A DNA stretch of 8,403 nucleotides from JBAYZQ01 sp041672385 (GCA_041672385.1 JBAYZQ010000099.1:1-8403); one strand, 5' to 3'. Shown: positions 1-7,040, counted from the first letter of the stretch. Notes: generated by a model not told the origin, from the letters alone. Numbers and translations are program-made.

Positions 1-2023
1 AGCAAGGGATTTAATAAAAGTTGATTACGAAGAACTAAAACCTGTTTTTACAGTTGAAGAAGCAATGGCAGAGAATGCTCCTTTAGTTCATGATAGTTTT
101 GTCGAATATCGTTGTGGGGCTCCTGATAATCTTGAAGAATATAATAAAGGAGTTGACCCAAGAGAAGGAAAAGTTGTTTATCAATTCCCTTTGCATGGAG
201 ATGTTAGGCATAATGTTGCCAGTGCTGCTCATGGTCAAATTGGAGACATTGAAAAAGGATTTGAAGAAAGTGATGTAGTTATTGAAAGAACCTATCGAAC
301 GAATCAAATTCAATGCACCCCTCTTGAACCACATGTTTGTTATGCAACAGTTGATGCGGGAAGGTTGGTAGTTTATGCCTCAACCCAAGTTCCTTACCAT
401 GTAAGACGTATTGTTTCTTGGGTATGTCAAATTCCAGAAAATAAAATTCATGTAATTAAGCAACGAGTAGGCGGAGGTTATGGATCAAAACAGGATATCC
501 TAGTTGAAGATGTAACTGGGTATGCCTCTTGGATTACAGGGCGTCCCGTTTATTATATGAATACACGTGAACAGGAATTTATCGCAAATTCTACAAGGCA
601 TCCAATGAAACTTACAGTTAAGATGGGTGCAAATAGAGACGGTAGAATTAATGCAATTTATATGGATGTTAGAGCAAATACCGGTCCTTATGGAAACCAT
701 TGTCTAACAGTTCCTATGAATGCTTGTTCGAAGACTCTTCCTTTGGTCAAGGTTGATAACATGAAGTTTGATATCTACACTTATTACACAAATATTGCTC
801 CTACAGGAGCCTACCAAGGTTATGGAGCTCCAAAAGGTGCCTATGCTTTAAATATGTGTATGTGTGAAATGGCAAAAGAACTTGGTTTTGATTATTACAA
901 GCTTGTTGAAAAGAATTCTGTAGAACAGGGTTATATGCTAGAAATACTCAAAGGTCTTGGTGAAGGCCGTGAAGGTAATGTTGTGCCTGTTGGTTCTTGT
1001 GGTCTTAAAAGTTCTCTCAAAGAGGGAGCAAAGATGATTGACTGGGGTAAAAAAGAAGAAAGTGATGATCCAGAATGGAAAATTGGAAAAGGTTTTGCAA
1101 TAATACAACAGGGAAGTGGATTACCAGGACTTGATCACAGTACTGCATTAATAAAGATGGCTACAGATGGAACTATCATTCTCAATAGCGGTGGTGCTGA
1201 TCTTGGTACAGGGCTAGATACCATTAGTGCTAAAATGGCTAGTGAAGTTTTAAAAGTTCCAATGTACAATGTTACTGTTGTTTCAGGTGATACTGATAGT
1301 AGTGCTTTTGACACAGGTGCCTATGCATCAAGCGGTACGTTCTTTTCCGGTAATGCCTCTCTTATTGCAAGTAACAATCTAAAAGATAAAATTTTAGAGG
1401 AAGCTTCACTGCAAATGGAAGAGGATAAAGATGATTTAGATTTGGGCTATTGGAGTAAAGTTGTTTCCAATAAAACAGGCAAAGAATTAAGCTTTAGTGA
1501 GTTGATTCATACCGCTCTCAGTGGGACTGGAAGAGGGCAACTGGTAGCTGAAGGTTCTTTTGTTACCAATGCAAGTTCAATCCCATATGGGGCTCATTTT
1601 GCCCAAGTGGCGGTCAATATAGTGACAGGGGAAGTAAAAGTTCAAAAGTTCTATGCAATTCAAGATGCCGGGACTCCTATTAATCCAGAGCTTGCTCTTT
1701 GTCAAATGTATGCAGCAGCGCTTAAAGCAATTGGTCATACTCTTTATGAAGGAATGATTCTTGATGCAAAAGGTGTTTGCTTAAACCCAACTCTAACTGA
1801 CTATGGTTGTCCAATGATTACCGAAATGCCCGAAGATTTTAAGGCAAAACTAATTGATGTGAATGATGATTATGGACCATTTGGTGCTAAGAGTATAAGT
1901 GAGATTGCAACTAATGGAGCAGCTCCTGCTATTGGAAGCGCCATAGCTGATGCTTGTGGGATTTGGATGAGAAGTTGGCCTTTTACACGGGAAAAGATTC
2001 TTAAAGAACTTGGAAAAATATAA
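1..2023 (+). CDS. Xanthine dehydrogenase-family molybdopterin-binding subunit (5' end outside window)
   Basis: This is the large molybdenum-cofactor subunit of a xanthine dehydrogenase/aldehyde oxidase-type hydroxylase, a cytoplasmic enzyme that hydroxylates purines or other N-heterocycles with water as oxygen donor. The reading frame is open from base 2, so the ATG at 65 is internal: the codons before it (ARDLIKVDYEELKPVFTVEE) match the family's usual domain junction. About 673 residues are present; the family usually has about 750-800, so the N-terminal part is cut off by the window edge. Visible motifs are an EPH segment near 320-335, the glycine-rich cofactor loop GGGYGSKQ at 470-493, YQGYGAPK at 812-835, GADLGTGLDT near 1195-1222, GDTDSSAFDTGAYASS near 1287-1335, and the C-terminal GPFGAKSISE, whose Glu (1901-1903) aligns with the catalytic base. 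The pocket Arg of YRGYG is Gln here, so substrate is uncertain. The FeS and FAD partners are not in the window. ygeW follows, supporting a purine role. Confidence 0.9.
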   Translation, partial: ARDLIKVDYEELKPVFTVEEAMAENAPLVHDSFVEYRCGAPDNLEEYNKGVDPREGKVVYQFPLHGDVRHNVASAAHGQIGDIEKGFEESDVVIERTYRTNQIQCTPLEPHVCYATVDAGRLVVYASTQVPYHVRRIVSWVCQIPENKIHVIKQRVGGGYGSKQDILVEDVTGYASWITGRPVYYMNTREQEFIANSTRHPMKLTVKMGANRDGRINAIYMDVRANTGPYGNHCLTVPMNACSKTLPLVKVDNMKFDIYTYYTNIAPTGAYQGYGAPKGAYALNMCMCEMAKELGFDYYKLVEKNSVEQGYMLEILKGLGEGREGNVVPVGSCGLKSSLKEGAKMIDWGKKEESDDPEWKIGKGFAIIQQGSGLPGLDHSTALIKMATDGTIILNSGGADLGTGLDTISAKMASEVLKVPMYNVTVVSGDTDSSAFDTGAYASSGTFFSGNASLIASNNLKDKILEEASLQMEEDKDDLDLGYWSKVVSNKTGKELSFSELIHTALSGTGRGQLVAEGSFVTNASSIPYGAHFAQVAVNIVTGEVKVQKFYAIQDAGTPINPELALCQMYAAALKAIGHTLYEGMILDAKGVCLNPTLTDYGCPMITEMPEDFKAKLIDVNDDYGPFGAKSISEIATNGAAPAIGSAIADACGIWMRSWPFTREKILKELGKI

Positions 2024-2027
2024 ATTT

Positions 2028-2046
2028 TGCAACAAACTGCAACAAA
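2028..2046 (+). repeat. Tandem direct repeat of TGCAACAAA, 10-base period
   Basis: TGCAACAAA occurs at 2028-2036 and again at 2038-2046, one base apart. The two copies therefore lie one helical turn apart, on the same face of the DNA. They start five bases after the stop of the Mo subunit and end 16 bases before the -35 box of ygeW, where an activator or repressor could bind. The repeat itself is read directly; its regulatory role is inferred, and no known operator is recognised. Confidence 0.5.
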
Positions 2047-2062
2047 AACAAGACTTATTAAG

Positions 2063-2091
2063 TAGACAGTAAAAAGCTGTTATGCTATTAT
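2063..2091 (+). promoter_or_regulatory. Sigma-70-type promoter for ygeW
   Basis: TAGACA (2063-2068) and TATTAT (2086-2091) each match the consensus at five of six positions and are 17 bases apart. Transcription would begin near 2098, just ahead of the GGAGG at 2104-2108. The leader would then be under 20 bases. This also means the upstream in-frame ATG at 2092 would probably not be in the transcript. Confidence 0.6.
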
Positions 2092-2115
2092 ATGGAAAAT
2101 TACGGAGGTTATCTG

Positions 2116-3315
2116 ATGAAAGATAAGGCTACAATAAAACAACTTATTCAAGAGCTTGAAGCTTTGGATACAAAAGACATGTATTTGAATGATTTTTTCC
2201 ATACTTGGAAAGAGTCTGATGATGAAATCAATGCGACCTTTGTTGTTGCCGAGATTTTACGGGGTTTGCGGGAAAATAATATTTCCCCAAAAGTATTTGA
2301 TAGTGGCCTAGGAATTTCAATTTTCCGTGATAATTCAACAAGAACTAGATTCAGTTTTGCTAGTGCTTGTAACCTTCTTGGTCTTGAAGTTCAAGATTTA
2401 GATGAAAAGAAAAGTCAAATTGCTCATGGAGAAACAGTTCGTGAAACTGCTAATATGATTAGTTTTATGGCAGATGTAATCGGTATCCGTGATGATATGT
2501 ACATTGGAAAAGGCCATACTTACCAAAAAGCTGTTGCTGCTTCAGTTCAGGAAGGCTTTGAAGATGGTATTTTAGAACAGCGTCCTACCCTTGTAAATCT
2601 TCAGTGTGATATTGACCATCCAACTCAAACTATGGCTGATTTACTACATGTAATTAACCAATTTGGTGGGGTTGAAAATCTTAAAGGAAAGAAAGTTGCA
2701 ATGACTTGGGCTTATAGTCCTTCCTATGGTAAACCATTAAGTGTACCACAAGGAGTAATTGGACTTTTTACACGTTTTGGAATGGACGTGGTACTTGCTC
2801 ATCCAGAAGGTTATAATGTAATGGAAGAGGTTGAGGAAGTTGCTAAGAAAAATGCTAAGGCTTCTGGCGGTAGTTTTACAAAAGTAAATTCAATGGAAGA
2901 AGCATTTAAAGATGCTGATATTGTTTATCCAAAATCATGGGCTCCTTTTGCTGTAATGGAAGAAAGAACAAAATTGGTTGGTGAAGGTAAGTTTGATGAG
3001 CTTGATGCTCTTGAAAAGAAATGCCTAGAGAATAACAAGAAATATATGGACTGGGAATGTACTGAAGAGTTAATGAAAACTACAAAAGACGGAAAAGCTT
3101 TGTATCTTCATTGTCTTCCTGCTGATATTACCGGGGTTTCTTGTGAACATGGTGAATGTGAACAGTCAGTCTTTGATCGTTATCGTGTTCCTCTTTATAA
3201 ACAGGCCAGTTACAAACCTTATATAATTGCTGCTATGATTTTCCTATCAAAATTTGACAATCCAAGCGCAAAGCTTAAAGAGTTGTTGGAAAAGGGAAAA
3301 GAGAGAATTAAATAG
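2116..3315 (+). CDS. ygeW: YgeW-type knotted carbamoyltransferase
   Basis: This is a member of the aspartate/ornithine carbamoyltransferase superfamily, cytoplasmic, of the knotted YgeW type found in anaerobic purine-degradation gene sets beside ygeX, ygeY, ssnA and xdh genes. Carbamoyl-phosphate motif STRT is at residues 74-77, HPTQ at 168-171 and HCLPA from residue 332. The central MTWAYSPSYGKP stretch around W198 and the CEHGEC segment after HCLPAD are typical of YgeW. The start is placed at ATG 2116 (399 residues, close to the 396 of E. coli YgeW) because GGAGG at 2104-2108 lies seven bases upstream; an ATG at 2092 would add eight residues but has no ribosome binding site. The family's substrate is not firmly settled. 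A proposed role is removing carbamoyl groups from a ureido intermediate to give carbamoyl phosphate. The upstream Mo-hydroxylase gene supports that setting. It is not an ordinary OTCase or ATCase. Confidence 0.92.
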   Translation: MKDKATIKQLIQELEALDTKDMYLNDFFHTWKESDDEINATFVVAEILRGLRENNISPKVFDSGLGISIFRDNSTRTRFSFASACNLLGLEVQDLDEKKSQIAHGETVRETANMISFMADVIGIRDDMYIGKGHTYQKAVAASVQEGFEDGILEQRPTLVNLQCDIDHPTQTMADLLHVINQFGGVENLKGKKVAMTWAYSPSYGKPLSVPQGVIGLFTRFGMDVVLAHPEGYNVMEEVEEVAKKNAKASGGSFTKVNSMEEAFKDADIVYPKSWAPFAVMEERTKLVGEGKFDELDALEKKCLENNKKYMDWECTEELMKTTKDGKALYLHCLPADITGVSCEHGECEQSVFDRYRVPLYKQASYKPYIIAAMIFLSKFDNPSAKLKELLEKGKERIK

Positions 3316-3316
3316 T

Positions 3317-3347
3317 AAAAATGCTGGACTTCGGTTCAGCTTTTTTT
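3317..3347. terminator. Rho-independent terminator between convergent ygeW and MATE genes
   Basis: A 7-base-pair stem (GCTGGAC at 3323-3329 with GTTCAGC at 3334-3340, one G-U pair) closes a very stable TTCG tetraloop and is followed by seven T (3341-3347). This is a strong terminator for ygeW. On the other strand the hairpin is followed by an A and then a run of five T (complement of 3317-3321), so it may also stop the MATE transcript, whose stop codon is at 3350-3352. Confidence 0.88.
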
Positions 3348-3349
3348 AT

Positions 3350-4711
3350 CTATGAAAGAATCTTTTTGCTTTCTTTTCTGTAAAGAAGAATTGAATAAAC
3401 AGAGCTAGCAGCATCGCTAACGGCTTCGGCAACGAAGACCCCCCAAATTCCTATACCAATTCTAGGAAGGATTATTGCTAGTGGAATAAGTAAAACTAGC
3501 TTCCTAAATAAAGCAATTTTAATTGAACTTTTTGCTTGTCCTAAGGCAATAAAGGTTTGTTGAACAGCATTCAAAATTCCCATTAGACTCATTCCAGCAA
3601 GAAATATTCTACTTGGAGCTATACCCAATTCAATAATATTTTGAGAGGGAGTAAAAATAGAAAGAAAAAATCTAGGAAAGATTTCAATAAGCGCTGTGCT
3701 GATAAATGAATAAAGAAAACACCATTTTAAAAGAATAGAGAAAGTGTTTTTAACCCTTGTATAGTTGGCTGCACCAAAGTTATAGCTTGTAATAGCAGAA
3801 ACTCCTTGTCCTAACCCTTGATTAGGAAGGAAAATAAGTTGGTTGAAACTAAATATAATACTCATAATTGTAAGGTAATATTCATTTCCAAATTGAATCA
3901 TACTTCGGTTAAAAAGTAGTTGAATTATGCATGCTGTAATTTGCATAATAAAAATTGAAACTCCAAGACTTAATATTTTAAGATCAATTTTTGGTGTAAA
4001 TTTAAAATTTTTTAAGCTTAATTTAATATTGGTTTTTTTTCCTGAAAGAAACACAATAATCCAAATAGCTGATATACTTTGGCTGATAATTGTTGCCAGT
4101 GCTGCTCCTTTTATTCCCAAATTAAAAGTATAAATAAAGATTGGATCCAATATTATATTTAAAATACAACCTATCAGAGTTGTTCCCATTGAAATATATG
4201 TAAATCCTTGGCAAATGATAAAAACATTCAAGCCAAGGACTAATTGAACACTTAAAGTCCCTATTAAATAAATGGAAAGGTAACTTTTTGCATAGTAGAA
4301 AATTAAATCTGTTGCACCAAAAAGTCTTAATATTGGGTCTTGAAAAATAAAAAAGAAAAACATAAGTATTAAAGAAAAAACAATTAACATTAAGAAACTA
4401 TTGTTAAGAATATTTTCAGCTTCTCCTTTTCTTTTTTTCCCCATTTCAATTGCTGCAAGAGGAGCTCCTCCTATTCCAACTAATAATGAAAAAGCTGCTA
4501 TAAGAATAAGGATTGGAAAACAGACACCAAGTCCTGCAAGAGCTAGACTTCCTGTTTCTGGAATTCTCCCTACGTATATACGATCAATCACATTGTAAAG
4601 TAACATTACAAGTTGACCGATAATTGTTGGTATTGAAAGTTGAATAATAAGTGGTTTTAAGGGTTTATCAGCTAAATCATGTTCTTTTTTACTAAGTTCA
4701 ATTTGTTTCAT
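3350..4711 (-). CDS. MATE family multidrug/cation efflux transporter
   Basis: This is an inner-membrane exporter of the MATE family, which expels drugs, dyes or metabolites in exchange for Na+ or H+. The 453 residues match the family's usual length of about 440-460. The protein is strongly hydrophobic with about twelve predicted membrane segments. The N-terminal pattern (KPLIIQLSIPTIIGQLVMLLYNVIDRIYVG) is the MATE signature opening, and the second half repeats the fold (NQLIFLPNQGLGQGVSAITSYNFGAANYTR, with the family's QG..P and N.GA pattern). It converges on ygeW across a shared terminator and diverges from the NTPase gene. The ribosome binding site is weak: only an AAAAGA-like stretch lies about nine bases before the ATG. 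Substrate cannot be told from sequence. Nothing here links it to the purine genes beyond proximity. Confidence 0.92.
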   Translation of the reverse strand: MKQIELSKKEHDLADKPLKPLIIQLSIPTIIGQLVMLLYNVIDRIYVGRIPETGSLALAGLGVCFPILILIAAFSLLVGIGGAPLAAIEMGKKRKGEAENILNNSFLMLIVFSLILMFFFFIFQDPILRLFGATDLIFYYAKSYLSIYLIGTLSVQLVLGLNVFIICQGFTYISMGTTLIGCILNIILDPIFIYTFNLGIKGAALATIISQSISAIWIIVFLSGKKTNIKLSLKNFKFTPKIDLKILSLGVSIFIMQITACIIQLLFNRSMIQFGNEYYLTIMSIIFSFNQLIFLPNQGLGQGVSAITSYNFGAANYTRVKNTFSILLKWCFLYSFISTALIEIFPRFFLSIFTPSQNIIELGIAPSRIFLAGMSLMGILNAVQQTFIALGQAKSSIKIALFRKLVLLIPLAIILPRIGIGIWGVFVAEAVSDAASSVYSILLYRKESKKILS

Positions 4712-4753
4712 AAATATATATCTTTTGGCTTTAATTTTAAAGGTAACTGAATT

Positions 4754-4782
4754 AAGATATAAGAAATATAAGAAACTATCAA
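4754..4782 (-). promoter_or_regulatory. Possible promoter for the MATE gene
   Basis: Read on the minus strand, TTGATA (complement of 4777-4782, five of six to consensus) is followed after 17 bases by TATCTT (complement of 4754-4759, four of six). The leader to the MATE ATG would be about 35 bases. In DNA this rich in A and T, such matches arise by chance, so the call is tentative. Confidence 0.33.
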
Positions 4783-4796
4783 TTGGAAGTTATAAA

Positions 4797-5258
4797 ATGC
4801 TTAAAATAATTACTGGAAATAAAAGTAGTGGAAAATCTACTAAACTAAGAAATTATATTGAGAAAAAGGAGAAGAATAATTTTTTTGGTTTTATATCCTT
4901 CTGTAATGAAGAAAGAAATAAATATTGGGTAAAAAATATAGAAACAGGAGAGACTTGGCTTCTTTTATGGGAATCTTCTACTCCAAAATATTCAAGGTTT
5001 GACTATGACGAGAATGTTTTCAAAAAAGTTAATAAAGAGCTAAAACTAAGAATAAAAGAAGAACTGGAAAAATCAGTAAATAGAAAAATTGGAGTCCTTG
5101 ATGAAGTTGGAAGGATTGAACTAGATTCAAAAGGCTTTAATGAAGGATTTTTGGCTCTTTTAGATTATTCCAAAAAAGAAGAAGCCATTATTGTAATTAG
5201 GCAAAACTTTATAAATGAATTTTCATTTTCTCAAGGTTATGAATTGTTATTTGATTAA
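4797..5258 (+). CDS. Small P-loop nucleoside-triphosphatase, THEP1/NTPase_1-like
   Basis: This predicted cytoplasmic nucleotide-binding protein has 153 residues. The Walker A loop GNKSSGKST spans residues 7-15, almost at the N-terminus. A Walker B-like LDEVGRIEL with D102-E103 matches the DE.G..E pattern of the THEP1/NTPase_1 family, whose members hydrolyse NTPs in vitro but have no settled cellular role. The start is ATG 4797, preceded by GGAAG at 4785-4789 with seven bases spacing. An in-frame TTG at 4725 would add 24 residues ahead of the P-loop, but THEP1 proteins begin right before that loop, so it is rejected. The protein is slightly short for the family (about 170-180). The gene diverges from the MATE gene over 85 bases, and its last 12 bases overlap the end of the converging phosphatase gene. 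Family assignment rests on two motifs and general layout. Confidence 0.72.
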   Translation: MLKIITGNKSSGKSTKLRNYIEKKEKNNFFGFISFCNEERNKYWVKNIETGETWLLLWESSTPKYSRFDYDENVFKKVNKELKLRIKEELEKSVNRKIGVLDEVGRIELDSKGFNEGFLALLDYSKKEEAIIVIRQNFINEFSFSQGYELLFD

Positions 5259-6050
5259 ATTTCTTAAGGTCGTTCGGCCTTCTTCACTGCCAATAATTAA
5301 TGGCTTGTAATACTTTTCTCGATTTATCAAAATATTATCATCAAAAATAAACTTATCTCCGTTAATGTATTCTACATCCATATTGGCTTTTAGAATAAAG
5401 GCATAACTTGCTGCAATGTCCCAAGCGTAGCAGGTGGGGTTTATGCAAGCATCAATATTTTGAAACACGACTGGACATAACATATGTATGATACTACTGG
5501 CAAAAGATCTTATTTTTCCTTTGTAAGCTGAAATATCAATTTCCTTTAAAATATTGGATCCAATGGTTATTTGTCTTGGAGGGTTTGCTTTTGTATTAAT
5601 TTCTAAAAGTTCTCCATTTAAAAAAATGTCATTACTGTCTGGTTCGGTGGTAATAAAAAGTTCTTCACTTCCAACTCCAAATCGAGGTGCAGAAATTATA
5701 GCTCCCCTTGGTATGCGATTTGCATCAAGAATTCCAAGAGCTACACACCAAGATGGAAAACCTTGACTATAAGCATCAGTTCCATCTATGGGATCAAGAA
5801 CAAAAGTATAGGGTTTTTTTTTATCAAAGTTCTTTAAATCTATTTCTTCGCATACAATATTATAATTATCATCCTCGCCGAAAATATCATTAATTGCCTT
5901 AATAACTTCTTTGGAAATAGCAAGATCAGTTTCTGTTATTATAGTTCCATCTGGTTTAAAATTTCGATGAATTTTATTTTGTTGCCCCTTTGCTTCTTGG
6001 CCACAACTTCGAATGATTTTTGCAAGTTCGTTAAATTTTATACTATCCAC
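5247..6050 (-). CDS. Inositol monophosphatase-family phosphatase
   Basis: This is a Mg2+-dependent, Li+-sensitive-type phosphatase of the IMPase/FBPase/CysQ superfamily, cytoplasmic, 267 residues (usual length). Metal-binding motifs are present: the KPDGTIITETD stretch at residues 32-42, E69 in the CEE segment, DPIDGT at 86-91, and the second-half motif YAWDIAAS with W210-D211. Substrate could be inositol phosphate, 3'(2')-phosphoadenosine nucleotides, or a sugar phosphate; the motifs do not decide, and no sulfur or inositol genes are nearby. The start is GTG at 6048-6050, chosen because a GAGG ribosome binding site lies six bases upstream on the minus strand. The 3' end overlaps the converging NTPase gene by 12 bases, with no terminator between them. 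It is transcribed away from yjbQ. Confidence 0.87.
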   Translation of the reverse strand: MDSIKFNELAKIIRSCGQEAKGQQNKIHRNFKPDGTIITETDLAISKEVIKAINDIFGEDDNYNIVCEEIDLKNFDKKKPYTFVLDPIDGTDAYSQGFPSWCVALGILDANRIPRGAIISAPRFGVGSEELFITTEPDSNDIFLNGELLEINTKANPPRQITIGSNILKEIDISAYKGKIRSFASSIIHMLCPVVFQNIDACINPTCYAWDIAASYAFILKANMDVEYINGDKFIFDDNILINREKYYKPLIIGSEEGRTTLRNLIK

Positions 6051-6071
6051 TTTGTACCTCAGATAAGAGCT

Positions 6072-6100
6072 ATACTATTTCTAATTATACAATTTTTCAA
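6072..6100 (-). promoter_or_regulatory. Possible promoter for the IMPase-family gene
   Basis: On the minus strand TTGAAA (complement of 6095-6100) and TAGTAT (complement of 6072-6077) are 17 bases apart, giving a leader of about 15 bases that still includes the GAGG site. A perfect TATAAT (complement of 6084-6089) also lies here but lacks a good -35 box at the right distance. Either could serve. Confidence 0.4.
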
Positions 6101-6113
6101 GGGGTTAGTAATT

Positions 6114-6125
6114 TAAACTAGTTTA
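6114..6125. promoter_or_regulatory. 12-base perfect palindrome in divergent spacer
   Basis: TAAACTAGTTTA reads identically on both strands. It lies between the divergently transcribed phosphatase and yjbQ genes, 13 bases upstream of the proposed phosphatase -35 box. A dimeric regulator could bind it. The palindrome is read directly; the operator role is inferred. Confidence 0.3.
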
Positions 6126-6179
6126 CTCAAAAAATTTGTATTTTGTTAGCTAATAAATAAAAAAAAGCTAGTTCGTTTC

Positions 6180-6208
6180 TTGTAAACCTTTCTAAAATTA
6201 TAGATACT
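6180..6208 (+). promoter_or_regulatory. Possible promoter for yjbQ
   Basis: TTGTAA (6180-6185) and GATACT (6203-6208) are 17 bases apart and match the consensus boxes at four of six positions each. The leader to the yjbQ start would be about 65 bases. The match is weak. Confidence 0.3.
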
Positions 6209-6279
6209 ACAGTAGAGGAACTAAATGTGAAAATAACCAAGAGATTTTTAATTAAATTAAACAACGAGGAGGATTTAAT

Positions 6280-6696
6280 ATGAAATCATACCGTAAAGAA
6301 TTAGCATTTGAAACAAAAAACAGAAGAGAATTCATTAACATAACCTCGCAAATAGAAGCTATCCTTGGCGAGAGTAATATCAAAGAGGGCTTGTTACTTA
6401 TAAATGCAATGCACATTACTGCCAGTGTTTTTATCAATGCTAATGAATCAGGATTACACCAGGATTTTGAAAATTGGCTAGAGAAATTGGCACCTGAAAA
6501 ACCATATGATCAATATCATCATAATTCATACGAAGGTAATGCCGATGCACATCTAAAACGGTCAGTTATGGGGAGGGAAGTTGTTATTGCAGTTACCAAT
6601 GGTAAGTTAGATTTTGGTCCTTGGGAACAGATATTTTATGGTGAGTTTGATGGAAAGAGGCAAAAGAGAGTTTTAGTTAAGATTATTGGAGAATAA
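6280..6696 (+). CDS. yjbQ: YjbQ/UPF0047 family protein
   Basis: This is a small cytoplasmic protein of the YjbQ (UPF0047) family, 138 residues, full length. Members have weak thiamin-phosphate synthase activity in some assays, and the fold suggests an enzyme, but the true role is unsettled. Conserved features visible are H45 in the HITA motif (family HTTA), an acidic/His stretch at residues 56-62 (ESGLHQD), YHHN at 79-82, GNADAHLKR at 86-94 with the invariant His91, and KLDFGPWEQIFYGEFDG at 109-125, then the closing R-V-LVKI strand. The start is firm: GAGGAGG at 6266-6272 lies seven bases before ATG 6280. It stands alone, diverging from the phosphatase gene. No terminator is evident right after the stop. 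A damaged partial copy of its centre lies about 190 bases further on. Confidence 0.9.
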   Translation: MKSYRKELAFETKNRREFINITSQIEAILGESNIKEGLLLINAMHITASVFINANESGLHQDFENWLEKLAPEKPYDQYHHNSYEGNADAHLKRSVMGREVVIAVTNGKLDFGPWEQIFYGEFDGKRQKRVLVKIIGE

Positions 6697-6721
6697 AATT
6701 TTAGACTTCTAACAAACCTTT

Positions 6722-6817
6722 GAAGACAATACCGATGCGCACCTAAAACGTACTATCATAGAAATTGAAATACCAATGGACGAATGGACCTCGGCACCTA
6801 GGAACACACCTCTATAA
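6722..6817 (+). pseudogene. Remnant of a second yjbQ copy
   Basis: Bases 6722-6750 match yjbQ 6532-6560 at 24 of 29 positions, and the encoded EDNTDAHLKRTI parallels EGNADAHLKRSV of the intact gene, including the conserved His. Beyond this the similarity fades (EIEIP may correspond to REVVIAV) and the frame ends at TAA 6815-6817. The frame has a stop (TAA) at 6710-6712, and there is no start codon or ribosome binding site. It is best read as a decayed duplicate or a trace of an exchanged yjbQ allele. Silent third-base differences such as GCG for GCA and CAC for CAT suggest it was once a coding, diverged relative rather than a recent copy. Confidence 0.6.
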
Positions 6818-6996
6818 GCATTGCAATATGTCTCCAGGCATTTAATTGCATGATACAAACCCTGGGTGTATAAAGTATAGACAACACAAATCTATTTTCT
6901 AGCAAATCCCTTAATAATATGAAAGTTAGTAATAAATTCATTATGCTAAAATAAAATAAAATTGCTAACCCACGTATAAAGAGGATTTTGTATATT

Positions 6997-7016
6997 TTAC
7001 TGGACAACTCCAGTAA
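6997..7016. repeat. Perfect 8-base-pair hairpin
   Basis: TTACTGGA (6997-7004) and TCCAGTAA (7009-7016) are exact inverted copies around a CAAC loop. No T-run follows on either strand, so this is not a typical intrinsic terminator. Confidence 0.5.
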
Positions 7017-7040
7017 GGGAAAAGAATAGCCTAAAACTCT

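Noticed and set aside
65..67. ATG at 65 as the start of the molybdopterin subunit
   Set aside because: The frame is open to the left edge and the preceding codons (VDYEELKPVFTVEEAM) match conserved family sequence, so the gene begins outside the window.
2092..2094. Upstream in-frame ATG for ygeW
   Set aside because: It has no ribosome binding site and overlaps the promoter end; ATG 2116 has GGAGG at ideal spacing and gives the family length.
4725..4727. TTG start for the P-loop NTPase
   Set aside because: It would add 24 residues before a P-loop that normally begins right after the start; ATG 4797 has a GGAAG site.
5266..5281. Hairpin AAGGTC/GGCCTT as a terminator between the convergent NTPase and phosphatase genes
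   Set aside because: The stem is short, has one wobble pair, no T-run follows on either strand, and it lies inside the phosphatase coding sequence.
6147..6170. TAGCT...AGCTA inverted repeat upstream of yjbQ as a terminator or riboswitch
   Set aside because: Only five firm pairs around an A-rich loop, no T-run, and no known riboswitch pattern.
6711..6890. Minus-strand open frame containing the text LGAEVHSSIGISISMIVRFRCAS
   Set aside because: It is the antisense of the yjbQ remnant and has no suitable start; an open antisense frame is expected opposite formerly coding DNA.
6798..7007. 69-codon minus-strand frame as a small membrane protein
   Set aside because: It has no ribosome binding site or recognisable family, its composition simply reflects AT-rich DNA, and it runs antisense to the yjbQ remnant at one end.
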